Origin: Flavobacteriaceae bacterium
GTDB lineage: Bacteria > Bacteroidota > Bacteroidia > Flavobacteriales > Flavobacteriaceae
DNA: 64,000 nucleotides
Assembly (NCBI GenBank): GCA_014238425.1
Contig: JABABD010000009.1
Location: 1 to 64,000, forward strand
Direction of reading: 5' to 3'
The position numbers and the translations under genes are program-made. How positions within the stretch are numbered: position 1 is the stretch's first letter; every line of letters starts with the position of its first letter. Under the pieces are notes generated by a model that was not told where the DNA came from, searched no databases, and saw nothing but the letters and a program-made list of their open reading frames with translations. Of the stretch, positions 43,487-52,830 are shown in pieces.

Positions 43487-44464
43487 ATGAGGGAAGTTGC
43501 GTTCATCAAGCAAAATAAAGAAAAATGGTTGGATTTTGAAAATGCCATTTTTAGTAATACTCTTAAAAATCCTGATGAGCTGGCATCACAGTACATTCAG
43601 TTGGTCAATGACCTCTCATATGCTCAAACCTATTACCCTAAGAGTAAGGTCATAAAATATTTGAACAACCTCACGGCGAAGGCTTTTCAGAAAATATACA
43701 AAACTAAACGTCAAGATACCAATAGATTTATAGCTTTTTGGAAAATCGAAGTGCCGTTAATGGTTTATCAATACAGACGCTATGTACTATATGCATTCAT
43801 TATTTTTGGATTGGCAGTAGGCATTGGTATTGTCTCTGCAGCCAATGACGAAAGTTTTGTAAGACTCATTCTTGGAGATCAGTATGTTAACATGACTCTT
43901 GAAAACATTGAGAAAGGAGATCCTGTCGCTGTTTACAAAAGTGGAAGTAATTGGGGAAGTTTTGTTGGCATCACCGTGAATAATTTATTTGTTGGGCTTA
44001 AATCTTTTGTCTACGGTATTTTTGGTGGTTTAGGCACTGGGTTAATAATGCTATATAATGGCATTATGCTAGGGTCATTTCAGTATTTTTTTCATCGTGA
44101 AGGCGTACTTTGGGAAAGTGTTCGTGGTATTTGGATTCATGGGGCCATGGAAATTTTTGCCATTATCATTGAAGGTGCAGCTGGCCTTATGCTCGGAGCA
44201 AGTATATTGTTCCCAAAAACGTATTCAAGAATGACTTCATTTAAAAGAGGTTTTAGAGATGGTGTTAAAATATTAATTAGCACTTTTCCATTCACATTTT
44301 CTGCTGGCTTTTTGGAAGGATTCGTAACACGGTACTCTAACTCCATGCCTAATTGGTTATCAGTTGGTATAATATTAGTTACTTTAGGCATCATTTCATT
44401 TTATTATCTTATATACCCATTTATAGTACATAAAAAACTCAAATCTGCCTATGCAACTTTATAA
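43487..44464 (+). CDS. SpoIIM-family (stage II sporulation protein M-like) membrane protein
   Basis: Membrane protein with a cytoplasmic helical N-terminus (about 100 residues) and six or so helices (near 107-128, 170-200, 205-225, 255-280, 290-310). Family phrases: FIKQNKEKWLDFE, NNLFVGLKSFVYGIFGGLGT and IHGAMEIFAIIIEGAAGLML. The name comes from sporulation but this bacterium does not sporulate; in Bacteroidota it is the first gene of a conserved MoxR/DUF58 set. I use ATG 43487 because an upstream frame reads back into the RDD gene. The next gene overlaps by 14 bases. Confidence 0.88.
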   Translation: MREVAFIKQNKEKWLDFENAIFSNTLKNPDELASQYIQLVNDLSYAQTYYPKSKVIKYLNNLTAKAFQKIYKTKRQDTNRFIAFWKIEVPLMVYQYRRYVLYAFIIFGLAVGIGIVSAANDESFVRLILGDQYVNMTLENIEKGDPVAVYKSGSNWGSFVGITVNNLFVGLKSFVYGIFGGLGTGLIMLYNGIMLGSFQYFFHREGVLWESVRGIWIHGAMEIFAIIIEGAAGLMLGASILFPKTYSRMTSFKRGFRDGVKILISTFPFTFSAGFLEGFVTRYSNSMPNWLSVGIILVTLGIISFYYLIYPFIVHKKLKSAYATL

Positions 44465-45389
44465 ATCAAGAGGATTTAGTGAGTATTTTGGCGATACTTT
44501 TGCTTTCCTAAAAACAAATGGCTCTCATTTTTTTAAACACTATTTTATTATTACAGGAGTATTTCTAATGATTCTTCTAGTATTCGGGTATTTTCTCATG
44601 CAGTTTTATAGACAGCTTTTAACGTCTATGGTTAGTAATAACAATGCAAATGCCTTTGAAGAATACATGAATAGCAATGGTGGTCTTGTAGGCGTACTGA
44701 TTTTTGTGTTCTTCATAGTCGCGTTAGTTGCTGCCGTTATTTCGTATGCTTATACACCTATTTATTTAAAGATGTATGCAGAGAACTCCGGTAAAAGCTT
44801 TGGCACTAAAGAATTAGTGAATGCCTATAAATCTTATTTTGGTAAACTTATTATTTTTCTATTAGCAGGATTACTCCTCGGTTTAATCCTTATCATACCT
44901 ATCGGAATAGCAGCCTTTGTCTTTATGATTACCATTATCGGTATTTTATTATTACCATTATTAGCTGGACTGATAATGCTACTTTATAGTGGTACTTTAA
45001 TCGAATACCTTGAAGGAAAAAAAGGATTTTTCGATTGTTTTGGATATACTTGGAAACTCGTCAGCACTAAGTTCTGGGCAGCAGTTGGATCTGTTGGCAT
45101 CTTTTACGTTATGAGTATTGTTATACAACAAGTAGTTGGTTTAATTCCTTATATATTTGGGATGGCCAGTATGTTTACTACGATTGAAAGCGGAAATAAT
45201 GACCCAACACAAATGGTAAACTCCATGACTATTATGATGATGGCCGTATTCTTTATCTCTTTTATTGTTGGTGTAGTTTTAGGTACTATCGTTAATCTAA
45301 ATCAAGGAATTGTATTCTATAGCCTAAAAGAAGAAAACGAGAACATACATACAAGTAGCGATATTGATTTAATTGGTTCTGGTGAATAA
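44451..45389 (+). CDS. Membrane protein (312 aa) of the SpoIIM/MoxR cluster, unknown
   Basis: Integral membrane protein with about six helices (near 30-52, 85-108, 138-165, 168-190, 205-228, 262-288). The opening FSEYFGDTFAFLKTNGSHFFKHYF is Bacteroidota-specific in my experience, seen in the same cluster; I know no formal family name. The helix LIFLLAGLLLGLILIIPIGI is glycine-rich. Start and stop overlap its neighbours, so it is part of one translation-coupled operon. Confidence 0.75.
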   Translation: MQLYKSRGFSEYFGDTFAFLKTNGSHFFKHYFIITGVFLMILLVFGYFLMQFYRQLLTSMVSNNNANAFEEYMNSNGGLVGVLIFVFFIVALVAAVISYAYTPIYLKMYAENSGKSFGTKELVNAYKSYFGKLIIFLLAGLLLGLILIIPIGIAAFVFMITIIGILLLPLLAGLIMLLYSGTLIEYLEGKKGFFDCFGYTWKLVSTKFWAAVGSVGIFYVMSIVIQQVVGLIPYIFGMASMFTTIESGNNDPTQMVNSMTIMMMAVFFISFIVGVVLGTIVNLNQGIVFYSLKEENENIHTSSDIDLIGSGE

Positions 45390-46149
45390 AAGACTAGCAA
45401 CATATTTCCTGTTTTTTGCGCTTTGCTTCAGTTGGCATTCAATATATGCACATAATTCTGAAAAAATCGCTTATACCATCTTACTGGTAGAACAAGACTC
45501 TCTTTACATTGACAAGTCTAATGTGCAACCTCGTCATTTTGAAAACCTAAAAGACAAATACCAAGGTGAGGAGTTTGTATATGAGTATACTATCGAAAAT
45601 TCAGGTTGGTGGTCACGATTCAAACAATGGCTAAGTGATCTCTTTAAAAGCATTTTTGATATTGAAACACAAAAAGAAGCCGATAATATTACAGGCATAT
45701 TACTTAAAATAGGCGGTGTTATTATATTTCTTTTGGTGATCTATTTCATCTTTAAGGCTGTGATGAATGACGAAGGTTCTTGGGTTTTCGGAAAATCATC
45801 AGATAAAAATATCATTCCAGTAACAGATATTGAACAGAATCTTAGTATCACAGATTTCGGCAAACTCACCAAAGAAGCCGAAAACAATAACGAATACCGA
45901 TTGGCTGTGCGTTATTACTATTTGTGGTTACTCAAAAAATTAACACTCGCAGAAATTATCGAGTACGATGTTGAGAAAACTAACAGTGACTATCAAAACG
46001 AAATTACTATAACTAAAATAAAAGATGATTTCTCTTACACATCATACCTCTACAACTATATATGGTATGGAGAATTTGATGTGAATCAAAAACAATATGA
46101 TAAGGCAAAAAACGCTTTTACAAATTTTTTGAACACCATTAAAACATGA
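45382..46149 (+). CDS. DUF4129 domain protein (255 aa)
   Basis: Protein with an N-terminal signal or helix (about 8-25), a periplasmic segment, a second helix (about 105-128), and a cytoplasmic DUF4129 domain at the end (about 155-250; FGKLTKEAENNNEYRLAVRY and WLLKKLTLAEII). DUF4129 proteins accompany MoxR and DUF58 genes and sometimes transglutaminase genes. The start is probably GTG 45382 (NKRLATYFLFF) overlapping the previous stop, since no ATG is near; an in-frame TTG three codons upstream is possible. The next gene overlaps by four bases (ATGA). Confidence 0.82.
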   Translation: MNKRLATYFLFFALCFSWHSIYAHNSEKIAYTILLVEQDSLYIDKSNVQPRHFENLKDKYQGEEFVYEYTIENSGWWSRFKQWLSDLFKSIFDIETQKEADNITGILLKIGGVIIFLLVIYFIFKAVMNDEGSWVFGKSSDKNIIPVTDIEQNLSITDFGKLTKEAENNNEYRLAVRYYYLWLLKKLTLAEIIEYDVEKTNSDYQNEITITKIKDDFSYTSYLYNYIWYGEFDVNQKQYDKAKNAFTNFLNTIKT

Positions 46150-47351
46150 ACAAGACCATAAAAATATATATTGGAATCTTGATATTGCTTTTTGGCGGTG
46201 TAATACTAATCGAGTACAGTAAACCTAAGCCTATTGATTGGCGTCAAACCTACAACGAGACTCATAAAATACCTTATGGTACATATGTCCTTTATAAGGA
46301 ATTACCATCTATTATAAATAGTGATTCTTTAGAGGCTATTAAAGTTACTCCTTATGAGTATTTTGATAAATATTACAATTGGCAAGATTCTTCATATATA
46401 ACAAAAGGCACCTATATACTGATTGATGGTCTTCAAAACTTGGATGATGTATCGTCTCAAGAGCTTTTGGATTTTGCATCTCATGGAAACGATATTTTTA
46501 TTTCATCCAGCTATCCTCCAACAAAATTCCTAGATAGTTTAAATATTGAAGTAAAAAATGATTATAGTTATAAAGGGAAAGCTAATCTAAGTTTTGCCAA
46601 TCCTATTTTTGAATCTGATTCCATTACTATAGACAAAGGATTAAATAATATTTATTTCTCCAAATTAGATTCGATAACAACTACAGTTCTAGGCTATCAG
46701 AAATTTGAAGATGAAGAACATATCAATTTTATTAAGATTGATTATTACAGCGGAAATATTTATTTACATCTTCAACCAGCCGCATTTACTAACTATCAAC
46801 TACTTAAGAGCGATCATAAAAAATATGCTGCTTCAATCCTGTCATATTTACCAGATAATACCATATTCTTTGATTCGCGCAATAAAAACTCTCAAAATCT
46901 AGGAAATTCTGTTATGCGCTATATCTTAAAGCAACCTGCATTAAAATGGGCATGGTATATGGCATTATTAACACTTCTAGTGTTTATGGTATTCAATGCC
47001 AAAAGAAGGCAACGGATTGTACAAATCATAAAACCATTGACCAATACTACTGTAGATTTTACTAAAACCATTGGTAATCTCTACTATGAAACCAAAGACC
47101 ACAATAATCTTATTGATAAAAAAATTACCTATTTCTTAGAGCGCATAAGACGTGTCTATTATCTAGACACACAACTTCTAGACGACAAATTTGTACATAA
47201 TTTTGCTCTAAAAACAGGAAAAGAGAACGTTGAAACCAAAAAATTAATTGATCTTGTTGTTAAATTACGAGCGAAACAGATATGTACCGAAGATGATCTG
47301 TTAACACTCAATAAAGCAATCGAGAGTTTTTATAATGACACACATGGATAA
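46146..47351 (+). CDS. DUF4350 domain membrane protein (401 aa)
   Basis: An N-terminal helix (7-24), a DUF4350 domain at about 30-230 that is predicted to be a periplasmic Rossmann-like fold (GTYVLYKELPSII, ILIDGLQNLDDVSSQELLDF, DIFISSSYPP), a central helix (about 265-283) and a cytoplasmic helical tail. It is a conserved part of the SpoIIM/DUF4129/MoxR/DUF58 cluster. ATGA overlap upstream and a 17-base overlap with the MoxR gene downstream point to coupled translation. Molecular function unknown. Confidence 0.82.
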   Translation: MNKTIKIYIGILILLFGGVILIEYSKPKPIDWRQTYNETHKIPYGTYVLYKELPSIINSDSLEAIKVTPYEYFDKYYNWQDSSYITKGTYILIDGLQNLDDVSSQELLDFASHGNDIFISSSYPPTKFLDSLNIEVKNDYSYKGKANLSFANPIFESDSITIDKGLNNIYFSKLDSITTTVLGYQKFEDEEHINFIKIDYYSGNIYLHLQPAAFTNYQLLKSDHKKYAASILSYLPDNTIFFDSRNKNSQNLGNSVMRYILKQPALKWAWYMALLTLLVFMVFNAKRRQRIVQIIKPLTNTTVDFTKTIGNLYYETKDHNNLIDKKITYFLERIRRVYYLDTQLLDDKFVHNFALKTGKENVETKKLIDLVVKLRAKQICTEDDLLTLNKAIESFYNDTHG

Positions 47352-48405
47352 TCAAGACACAACACCACAAGAAGAAGAGCTACAGCCAAATCAAACACCT
47401 CAACCTGCGCAAGAGGTTCCAAATGAAGGAGATAATCTCAATTTTAAGAATCGTATTGACCTTTCAGAATTACAACAAGGTGTAGAACTCATAAAAAATG
47501 AAATTGGCAAGGTTATCGTTGGACAAAAAGGGATGATCGATATGCTAATTGCTTCTTTGTTAGCAAATGGTCATGCGCTTATTGAAGGTGTTCCAGGAGT
47601 AGCAAAAACTATCTCAGCTAAACTATTAGCTAAAGCATTAAAAATTGACTTTAGTAGAATCCAATTCACTCCAGACCTCATGCCTAGTGATATATTAGGA
47701 ACCTCTGTGTTCAACATGAAAACGTCCGAATTCGAATTTAAAAAAGGCCCTATATTTTCTAATATGGTACTGATAGATGAGATTAATAGAGCACCTGCAA
47801 AAACTCAAGCAGCTTTGTTTGAGGTTATGGAAGAACGACAGATAACTATGGATGGTACAAAATACCAAATGGATTTACCATTTATAGTATTAGCCACTCA
47901 AAACCCCGTAGAACAAGAAGGCACATACCGTTTACCCGAAGCTCAATTGGATAGGTTTCTTTTTAAAATAGAAATTGATTATCCCAATCTAGAAGAAGAA
48001 ATAGAAATTATTAGCAGAGAACAAGATTTGAAAGGAGCTTCTAAAATCTCAAAAATCACATCTCACCTCAGTAAAGTTAATCTAAGGAAATTTCAAGATT
48101 TAGTTACACAAATACAAATTGAACCTAACTTAATGAGTTATATCGCTAATATTATCGTTAGTACGCGTAGTAATCCGTTTTTGTATTTGGGTGCATCTCC
48201 AAGAGCATCAATTGCCATATTACAGGCCAGTAAAGCATTTGCCGCTATGAACGGTCGTGATTTCGTAACACCAGAGGATATTAAGCGCACTGCAGTACCC
48301 GTATTACAACATCGAGTCATCGTCACACCAGAGCGCGAAATGGAAGGCGTTACCACCAAACAAATCGTTAAGCAAATTATCGAGACCGTTGAGATTCCGA
48401 GATAG
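47335..48405 (+). CDS. MoxR-family AAA+ ATPase
   Basis: Cytoplasmic AAA+ chaperone of 356 residues. An acidic/proline-rich N-terminus (about 45 residues) is followed by the MoxR core: GHALIEGVPGVAKTISAKLL (Walker A with the variant GVPGVAKT), VLIDEINRAPAKTQAALFEV (Walker B), VLATQNPVEQEGTYRLPEAQ (sensor 1) and LYLGASPRASIAILQASKAF (sensor 2). Partners are usually a DUF58 protein and VWA proteins, encoded next to it here, and MoxR proteins help assemble or activate large complexes. The first residues are reached in frame from ATG 47335 or 47344. Confidence 0.95.
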   Translation: MTHMDNQDTTPQEEELQPNQTPQPAQEVPNEGDNLNFKNRIDLSELQQGVELIKNEIGKVIVGQKGMIDMLIASLLANGHALIEGVPGVAKTISAKLLAKALKIDFSRIQFTPDLMPSDILGTSVFNMKTSEFEFKKGPIFSNMVLIDEINRAPAKTQAALFEVMEERQITMDGTKYQMDLPFIVLATQNPVEQEGTYRLPEAQLDRFLFKIEIDYPNLEEEIEIISREQDLKGASKISKITSHLSKVNLRKFQDLVTQIQIEPNLMSYIANIIVSTRSNPFLYLGASPRASIAILQASKAFAAMNGRDFVTPEDIKRTAVPVLQHRVIVTPEREMEGVTTKQIVKQIIETVEIPR

Positions 48406-48432
48406 GTATTAAACTAAAACCTTAAAAATGGT

Positions 48433-48966
48433 ATGAATAACATAGTTTTATTAAGCTCTGATCATTGTAAGTTATGCGATAACGCACATTTAGATTTTTC
48501 AAAAGGCCTCTTTTGCGGACTTGATATGCAAAGACCAGAGTTTAAAAGCACATGTGTTAAAATTGATTTAAACAAGACATACCAAGATAAAATTGAAGCT
48601 ATTAATATTGAATATGAATCTGTATTGAAAACTAAGACTGACACCTTTGGGGCAATGGTCATTTTCTCCATTATATCTACGGCAATTTTTATTTTAGCAT
48701 ATGTATTCACTCAAATTTTATCTGAAAAAGGCTATGTTTCTACACTCACAATAGTGTTGGTGGTCATTGGATTAATTACATTAGGTAAAGTTGTAGGGCC
48801 ATATAATACATATAGGACTAAACTAAGGATTGCTCAAAAGAAAAAGGATACACTTGATAAAATAACCAAGCTTTATGGCTATGCTTATGATATTCATATT
48901 GAACACTTAAAAGATAGTTTAAACAATATCGAGCACAAAGTAAATTTAAAAGTCACTAAAAATTAA
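48433..48966 (+). CDS. Cys-rich two-helix membrane protein (177 aa), unknown
   Basis: The N-terminal cytoplasmic part has four cysteines spaced C-x2-C-x11-C-x12-C (SSDHCKLCDNAH, then GLFCGLDMQ, then STCVKIDL), a pattern I have seen at the start of other Bacteroidota membrane proteins and which looks like a metal-binding knuckle. Two membrane helices follow (about 77-97 and 105-122), and a basic coiled tail ends the protein. It is inserted between moxR and the DUF58 gene, which are usually neighbours. Function unknown; the cysteines could bind zinc or iron. Confidence 0.7.
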   Translation: MNNIVLLSSDHCKLCDNAHLDFSKGLFCGLDMQRPEFKSTCVKIDLNKTYQDKIEAINIEYESVLKTKTDTFGAMVIFSIISTAIFILAYVFTQILSEKGYVSTLTIVLVVIGLITLGKVVGPYNTYRTKLRIAQKKKDTLDKITKLYGYAYDIHIEHLKDSLNNIEHKVNLKVTKN

Positions 48967-48976
48967 CATCAAAAAC

Positions 48977-50308
48977 TTGAAACGTTTAAAACCATTTTAT
49001 ATACAAAATCGCTTTTTTTATGCCTGCATTGCTATTATGGCATTACTAGTGGTGAGTTATATATTTCCTAGATGGTTCAATATTGTTAAGCTATTAATTC
49101 TAGTCTTACTAGCATTGACAACTCTTGACGTCCTCATTCTCTTTTTCGCTAAAAAAGGACTTAAAGGTACCCGCATACTTCCTGAAAAACTATCCAATGG
49201 AGATCAGAACCCTATAACATTAACACTTGAAAACTTCTATACGTTTCCTGTTCATGTAAGCATTATTGATGAAATTCCTGAACAGTTTCAAGTAAGGAAT
49301 TTTAAAATAGACAGAAAACTAAATGCTTCTAGTGTTACCGAGTTACAATATGAATTGCGACCTACTGAGCGTGGTGAATACCATTTTGGAAAGCTTAATA
49401 TATTCGTAACATCAATATTTGGTCTTATTGCTAGACGCTTTTCTTTTGACGACCAAGCGATGGTGCCTACCTACCCAAGCTTTATTCAATTGCGCAAATA
49501 TGACCTCATGGCTATTAGCAACAACCTACATCAGTACGGCATTAAAAAAGTCCGTCGCTTAGGTCATACCATGGAATTTGAGCAAATAAAGGAATATGTT
49601 ATGGGAGATGATTTACGAACTATTAATTGGAAAGCTACTGCAAAGAAAAATGCTTTAATGGTCAATCAATTTCAAGACGAAAAATCGCAACCCGTTTATT
49701 CGGTTATAGATAAAGGGCGTGTCATGAAAATGCCTTTTGAAGGTCTTAGCTTGGTAGATTATGCTATTAATGCTGCTCTTGTAATATCTAACGTAGCTCT
49801 TAAAAAACAAGATAAAGCTGGGATGTTCACATTCTCTAAAAAGGTTGAAAACATTGTGGTTGCAGAACGAAGGACTTCACAAATGAACCTTATTCTAGAA
49901 TCTCTTTATAATGTGAACACAGATTTTTTTGAAAGTGACTTCAGTAGACTTTACGCAGATGTTAAACGAAATATAAAACAAAGAAGTCTCATTTTATTAT
50001 ACACTAACTTCGAAACCCTAGATGGTCTTTACAGACAACTCCCCTATCTTAAAGGTATTGCCAAGAGTCATTTATTAGTCGTTATATTCTTTAAGAATAC
50101 TGAATTAAGTAATTTGATTAACGACGAAGCAGAGACCATACAGCAGGCTTATGACAAAGTAATTGCAGAGAAATTTGCCTTTGAGAAGCGTCTTATTGTT
50201 AATGAACTCAAGAAATATGGCATTTATTCTATACTCACCACACCAGAAAATTTAACCATAGACACCATAAATAAATACTTAGAAATCAAAGCTAGAGGTT
50301 TGTTATAA
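48977..50308 (+). CDS. DUF58 domain protein (443 aa)
   Basis: Membrane-anchored VWA-like protein. Two N-terminal helices (about 12-30, 34-52) precede a beta-domain (GTRILPEKLSNGDQNPITLT) and the DUF58 motif RLGHTMEFEQIKEYVMGDDL followed by RTINWKATAKKNALMVNQF, then a VWA-type domain (VYSVIDKGRVMKMPFEGLSL) up to about 420. It works with MoxR in many bacteria. The best start is TTG 48977, ten bases after the previous stop; no ATG gives both helices. Last gene of the cluster. Confidence 0.88.
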   Translation: MKRLKPFYIQNRFFYACIAIMALLVVSYIFPRWFNIVKLLILVLLALTTLDVLILFFAKKGLKGTRILPEKLSNGDQNPITLTLENFYTFPVHVSIIDEIPEQFQVRNFKIDRKLNASSVTELQYELRPTERGEYHFGKLNIFVTSIFGLIARRFSFDDQAMVPTYPSFIQLRKYDLMAISNNLHQYGIKKVRRLGHTMEFEQIKEYVMGDDLRTINWKATAKKNALMVNQFQDEKSQPVYSVIDKGRVMKMPFEGLSLVDYAINAALVISNVALKKQDKAGMFTFSKKVENIVVAERRTSQMNLILESLYNVNTDFFESDFSRLYADVKRNIKQRSLILLYTNFETLDGLYRQLPYLKGIAKSHLLVVIFFKNTELSNLINDEAETIQQAYDKVIAEKFAFEKRLIVNELKKYGIYSILTTPENLTIDTINKYLEIKARGLL

Positions 50309-50393
50309 CTTGGTTAAAAACTTATAGGTATAATTGGTTTTTTTATTTGAATAATCTTATATATTGGTGGAGCTGTTAACTAACTCAATCGAA

Positions 50394-51686
50394 ATGAAGT
50401 ACTTAAATCGCCTTTTTCTTCTATCGTTTCTTTGTATTTATACTTTATCAACTGCCCAAGACAAATTCAATCCGTGGGCTTTTGGAATTGGTATTAATGC
50501 AGTGAACAATCCAACTACTGGTGACAATGATTCAGAAACTGGTCTTAACCCATTTATGGGAAGATACAGTACATGGAATATGGAAGCAGCAGCAATTAGA
50601 GTGACCGCAGCTAGATATTTAGATGCGGGTTTTGTATTTGAAATTGTAGGATCCCGGAACACTATTGATGAGAACTACCCAATCACTGGTAAAGAATTTA
50701 CTTATCTGTCAATAGATGGTATGTTTAAGCTGAACTTGAGTAATGCCAAAAAACCTGTAAACCGTATCAACCCATATGTTGGAGTTGGTGGTGGTTACAC
50801 TTGGGTGGATGATATTGGAGCTGGAACACTTAATGGTACTGCAGGCATTAATTTTTGGATTAGTGAACGTTTTGGAATCAATATACAAACAACTCTCAAA
50901 AAAGCCTTTAAAGAATATGGCACGACTCATTTCCAGCATTCTGGAGGATTAGTTTACAGACTTGGTGAAAAACGCATTAAGGATAAAGATGGAGATGGAA
51001 TAGTAGATAAATGGGATAAATGCCCTGAAGTTAGAGGATTGGCTGAGTTTAACGGATGCCCAGATAATGATGGTGATGGTATTCAAGATAAATTAGATGA
51101 TTGCCCGAACAGAGCAGGTCTAAAAATATTTAATGGCTGCCCAGATACTGATCGCGATGGCATTCAAGATAAAGATGATCTCTGTCCTGAAGTTCCAGGA
51201 ATATTGGCTAACAAAGGTTGTCCTATTCCAGATTCTGATCAAGATGGTGTTCTTGATAACGTAGATAAATGCCCTAATGTAGCTGGTTCATTAGATAATT
51301 TTGGTTGCCCAATAGAAGAAATAATATCGCAACAAGACGAAGAGAAGATTAATTATTTTGCTCGAACTCTATTATTTGAATATGGTAAAACCACATTGCG
51401 TTCTTCTGACAAAGCTTCTCTTAATGAAGTTGTGGGTATAATGAATGCGTATCCTTTCTCTAAATTCAGTATTGAAGGACATACAGATAATTCTTCTGGC
51501 CAAACACATAATCTTAGATTATCGTTAAATCGAGCTAAGGCAGTGAAGAACTATCTTGTTTCTAGAGGTATTGACCCAGACAGATTAAGTGCTCAAGGTT
51601 TTGGTGAAGGTAGACCTATTGCACCCAATAGTACCAAGGAAGGCCGCAGAAAAAATAGACGAGTAGAGATTGTTCTCAGGAATTAA
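50394..51686 (+). CDS. OmpA-family outer-membrane protein with thrombospondin type 3 repeats
   Basis: Porin-like anchor of 430 residues. Signal peptide MKYLNRLFLLSFLCIYTLSTAQ; a small beta-barrel domain (about 25-200); four or five calcium-type thrombospondin-3 repeats (about 205-310; DKDGDGIVDKWDKCPEVRG, DNDGDGIQDKLDDCPN, SDQDGVLDNVDKCPNVAG); and an OmpA/MotB peptidoglycan-binding domain (about 325-430; ARTLLFEYGKTTLR, FSIEGHTDNSSG, LSAQGFGEGRPIAPN). ATG 50394 is chosen over an upstream GTG-like frame because it opens the signal peptide. Structural link between outer membrane and wall. Confidence 0.93.
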   Translation: MKYLNRLFLLSFLCIYTLSTAQDKFNPWAFGIGINAVNNPTTGDNDSETGLNPFMGRYSTWNMEAAAIRVTAARYLDAGFVFEIVGSRNTIDENYPITGKEFTYLSIDGMFKLNLSNAKKPVNRINPYVGVGGGYTWVDDIGAGTLNGTAGINFWISERFGINIQTTLKKAFKEYGTTHFQHSGGLVYRLGEKRIKDKDGDGIVDKWDKCPEVRGLAEFNGCPDNDGDGIQDKLDDCPNRAGLKIFNGCPDTDRDGIQDKDDLCPEVPGILANKGCPIPDSDQDGVLDNVDKCPNVAGSLDNFGCPIEEIISQQDEEKINYFARTLLFEYGKTTLRSSDKASLNEVVGIMNAYPFSKFSIEGHTDNSSGQTHNLRLSLNRAKAVKNYLVSRGIDPDRLSAQGFGEGRPIAPNSTKEGRRKNRRVEIVLRN

Positions 51687-51786
51687 TACAATTCGGTAAG
51701 TATATTTTACAATTGAGTCAATAAGTTTATTAATTGTTCTTGATACTGATGACATTTGTCGTGTTAATCATTAAAAACAGAACATT

Positions 51787-52203
51787 ATGAAAACTTTATT
51801 TTTATTCATTGCAATTTTATTTTCAACACTAGGTTTTGCTCAAGAAACAGAAGGTATTTCCATTGAAATCTCTATTGATAACATACTGAACAATAAAGGA
51901 AAAATCATCCTTGCACTTCATACATCTGAGACATTCATGAAAGGTCCAGGCATACTTAATGAAGTAAGTTCAATAACAGATGGAAAAGTAACTGTTAGCT
52001 TTAAGAACGTTAAGCCAGGAACTTATGCCGTTATAGCTCTACATGACGAAAACGAAAACAATAGAATGGATTTTCAAGATAACGGAATGCCAAAGGAAAG
52101 TTATGGCTCTTCAAACAATCCAATGGCTTATGGGCCACCTCAATTCTCTGAATCGAAATTTGATGTAAGTACAGATAACCTCAAAATGGACATCAGGTTC
52201 TAA
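51787..52203 (+). CDS. DUF2141 secreted protein (copy B)
   Basis: Secreted protein of 138 residues with signal peptide ending GFAQ. It has the DUF2141 core: NNKGKIILALHTSETFM, VTVSFKNVKPGTYAVIALHD, and ENNRMDFQDNGMPKESYG. It equals copy A at 20280-20696 in length and domain order, and both carry the HDENxNN loop that may bind calcium. It is a single gene 101 bases after ompA-like and ends before a terminator hairpin at 52222-52259. Function unknown. Confidence 0.83.
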   Translation: MKTLFLFIAILFSTLGFAQETEGISIEISIDNILNNKGKIILALHTSETFMKGPGILNEVSSITDGKVTVSFKNVKPGTYAVIALHDENENNRMDFQDNGMPKESYGSSNNPMAYGPPQFSESKFDVSTDNLKMDIRF

Positions 52204-52221
52204 ACGTATAATATCAAATAG

Positions 52222-52259
52222 AACGCAGTCGGAATGTGAGAGTTCTCGACTGCGTTTAA
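52222..52259. terminator. Hairpin between DUF2141 copy B and dps
   Basis: Ten-base-pair stem AACGCAGTCG (52222-52231) / CGACTGCGTT (52247-52256) with a 15-base loop, followed by a short T run; it separates the converging genes. Confidence 0.6.
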
Positions 52260-52276
52260 AATGACAACAGTCATCA

Positions 52277-52756
52277 TTAAATACTCTCTCCCAACCAAGC
52301 TTTCATCATCCAAACTGTTTTCTCTTGTTCGGTAATAAAATCACTCATCATTGAATTTGTTCCTTCATCATTTGCAAGAGAAGATTTTTCTAGTATATAC
52401 CTTTCTATCTTAAGTAATTCAGTTAAAGAATTTATAATAAGGGTAACGGCATCTTCATCCATAGATACATTTTTACCAACAGGAACTTGTGCATTCTTAG
52501 CATAATCTTCAAATGTATGTAAAGGTATAGCTCCCAAAGTTAATACACGCTCAGCAATAAAGTCTACTTTCATATTTGCGTCTGTATATAATTCTTCAAA
52601 CTTAACATGAAGGTCAAAAAATCGTTTCCCCTTTATATTCCAATGAATACCTCTTAAATTCTGGTAATACACTTGAAAGTTTGCCAATAAATTATTAAGA
52701 TCATCTGATAAACCTTTGGTCTGTTTTATGTCCAAACCTATACTATTGAAAGTCAT
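52277..52756 (-). CDS. dps: Dps-family ferritin-like protein
   Basis: Iron-storing, DNA-protecting dodecamer subunit of 159 residues. Ferroxidase residues between two subunits appear in QNLRGIHWNIKGKRFFDLHV (His and Asp/Glu ligands) and EELYTDANMKVDFIAERVLT (Asp and Glu ligands). LTLGAIPLHTF and SDFITEQEKTVWMMKAWLGE are typical Dps blocks. It oxidises Fe2+ with H2O2 and so limits hydroxyl-radical damage. Divergent from oxyR; the promoter and a row of half-sites between them suggest induction by peroxide. Confidence 0.93.
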   Translation of the reverse strand: MTFNSIGLDIKQTKGLSDDLNNLLANFQVYYQNLRGIHWNIKGKRFFDLHVKFEELYTDANMKVDFIAERVLTLGAIPLHTFEDYAKNAQVPVGKNVSMDEDAVTLIINSLTELLKIERYILEKSSLANDEGTNSMMSDFITEQEKTVWMMKAWLGESI

Positions 52757-52782
52757 ATGTTATTATTTTTAAATGATTACCA

Positions 52783-52814
52783 CAAATTTAATTTATAGTT
52801 ATGACTATTTACAA
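52783..52814 (-). promoter_or_regulatory. dps promoter
   Basis: On the minus strand TTG (52814-52812), a 21-base spacer and TAAATTTG (52790-52783), an exact TAnnTTTG. The -33 part overlaps the half-sites at 52795-52830. Confidence 0.6.
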
Positions 52815-52830
52815 TAGATTTTATTGATAG
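52795..52830. promoter_or_regulatory. Likely OxyR-box region between dps and oxyR
   Basis: ATAGT-TATG-ACTAT (52795-52808), then CAATA-GATTT-TATTG (52812-52826) and a further ATAG (52827-52830). These ATAG/CTAT half-sites resemble the OxyR consensus, though spacings differ from the E. coli N7 pattern. The region overlaps the -33 box of dps. Confidence 0.5.
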
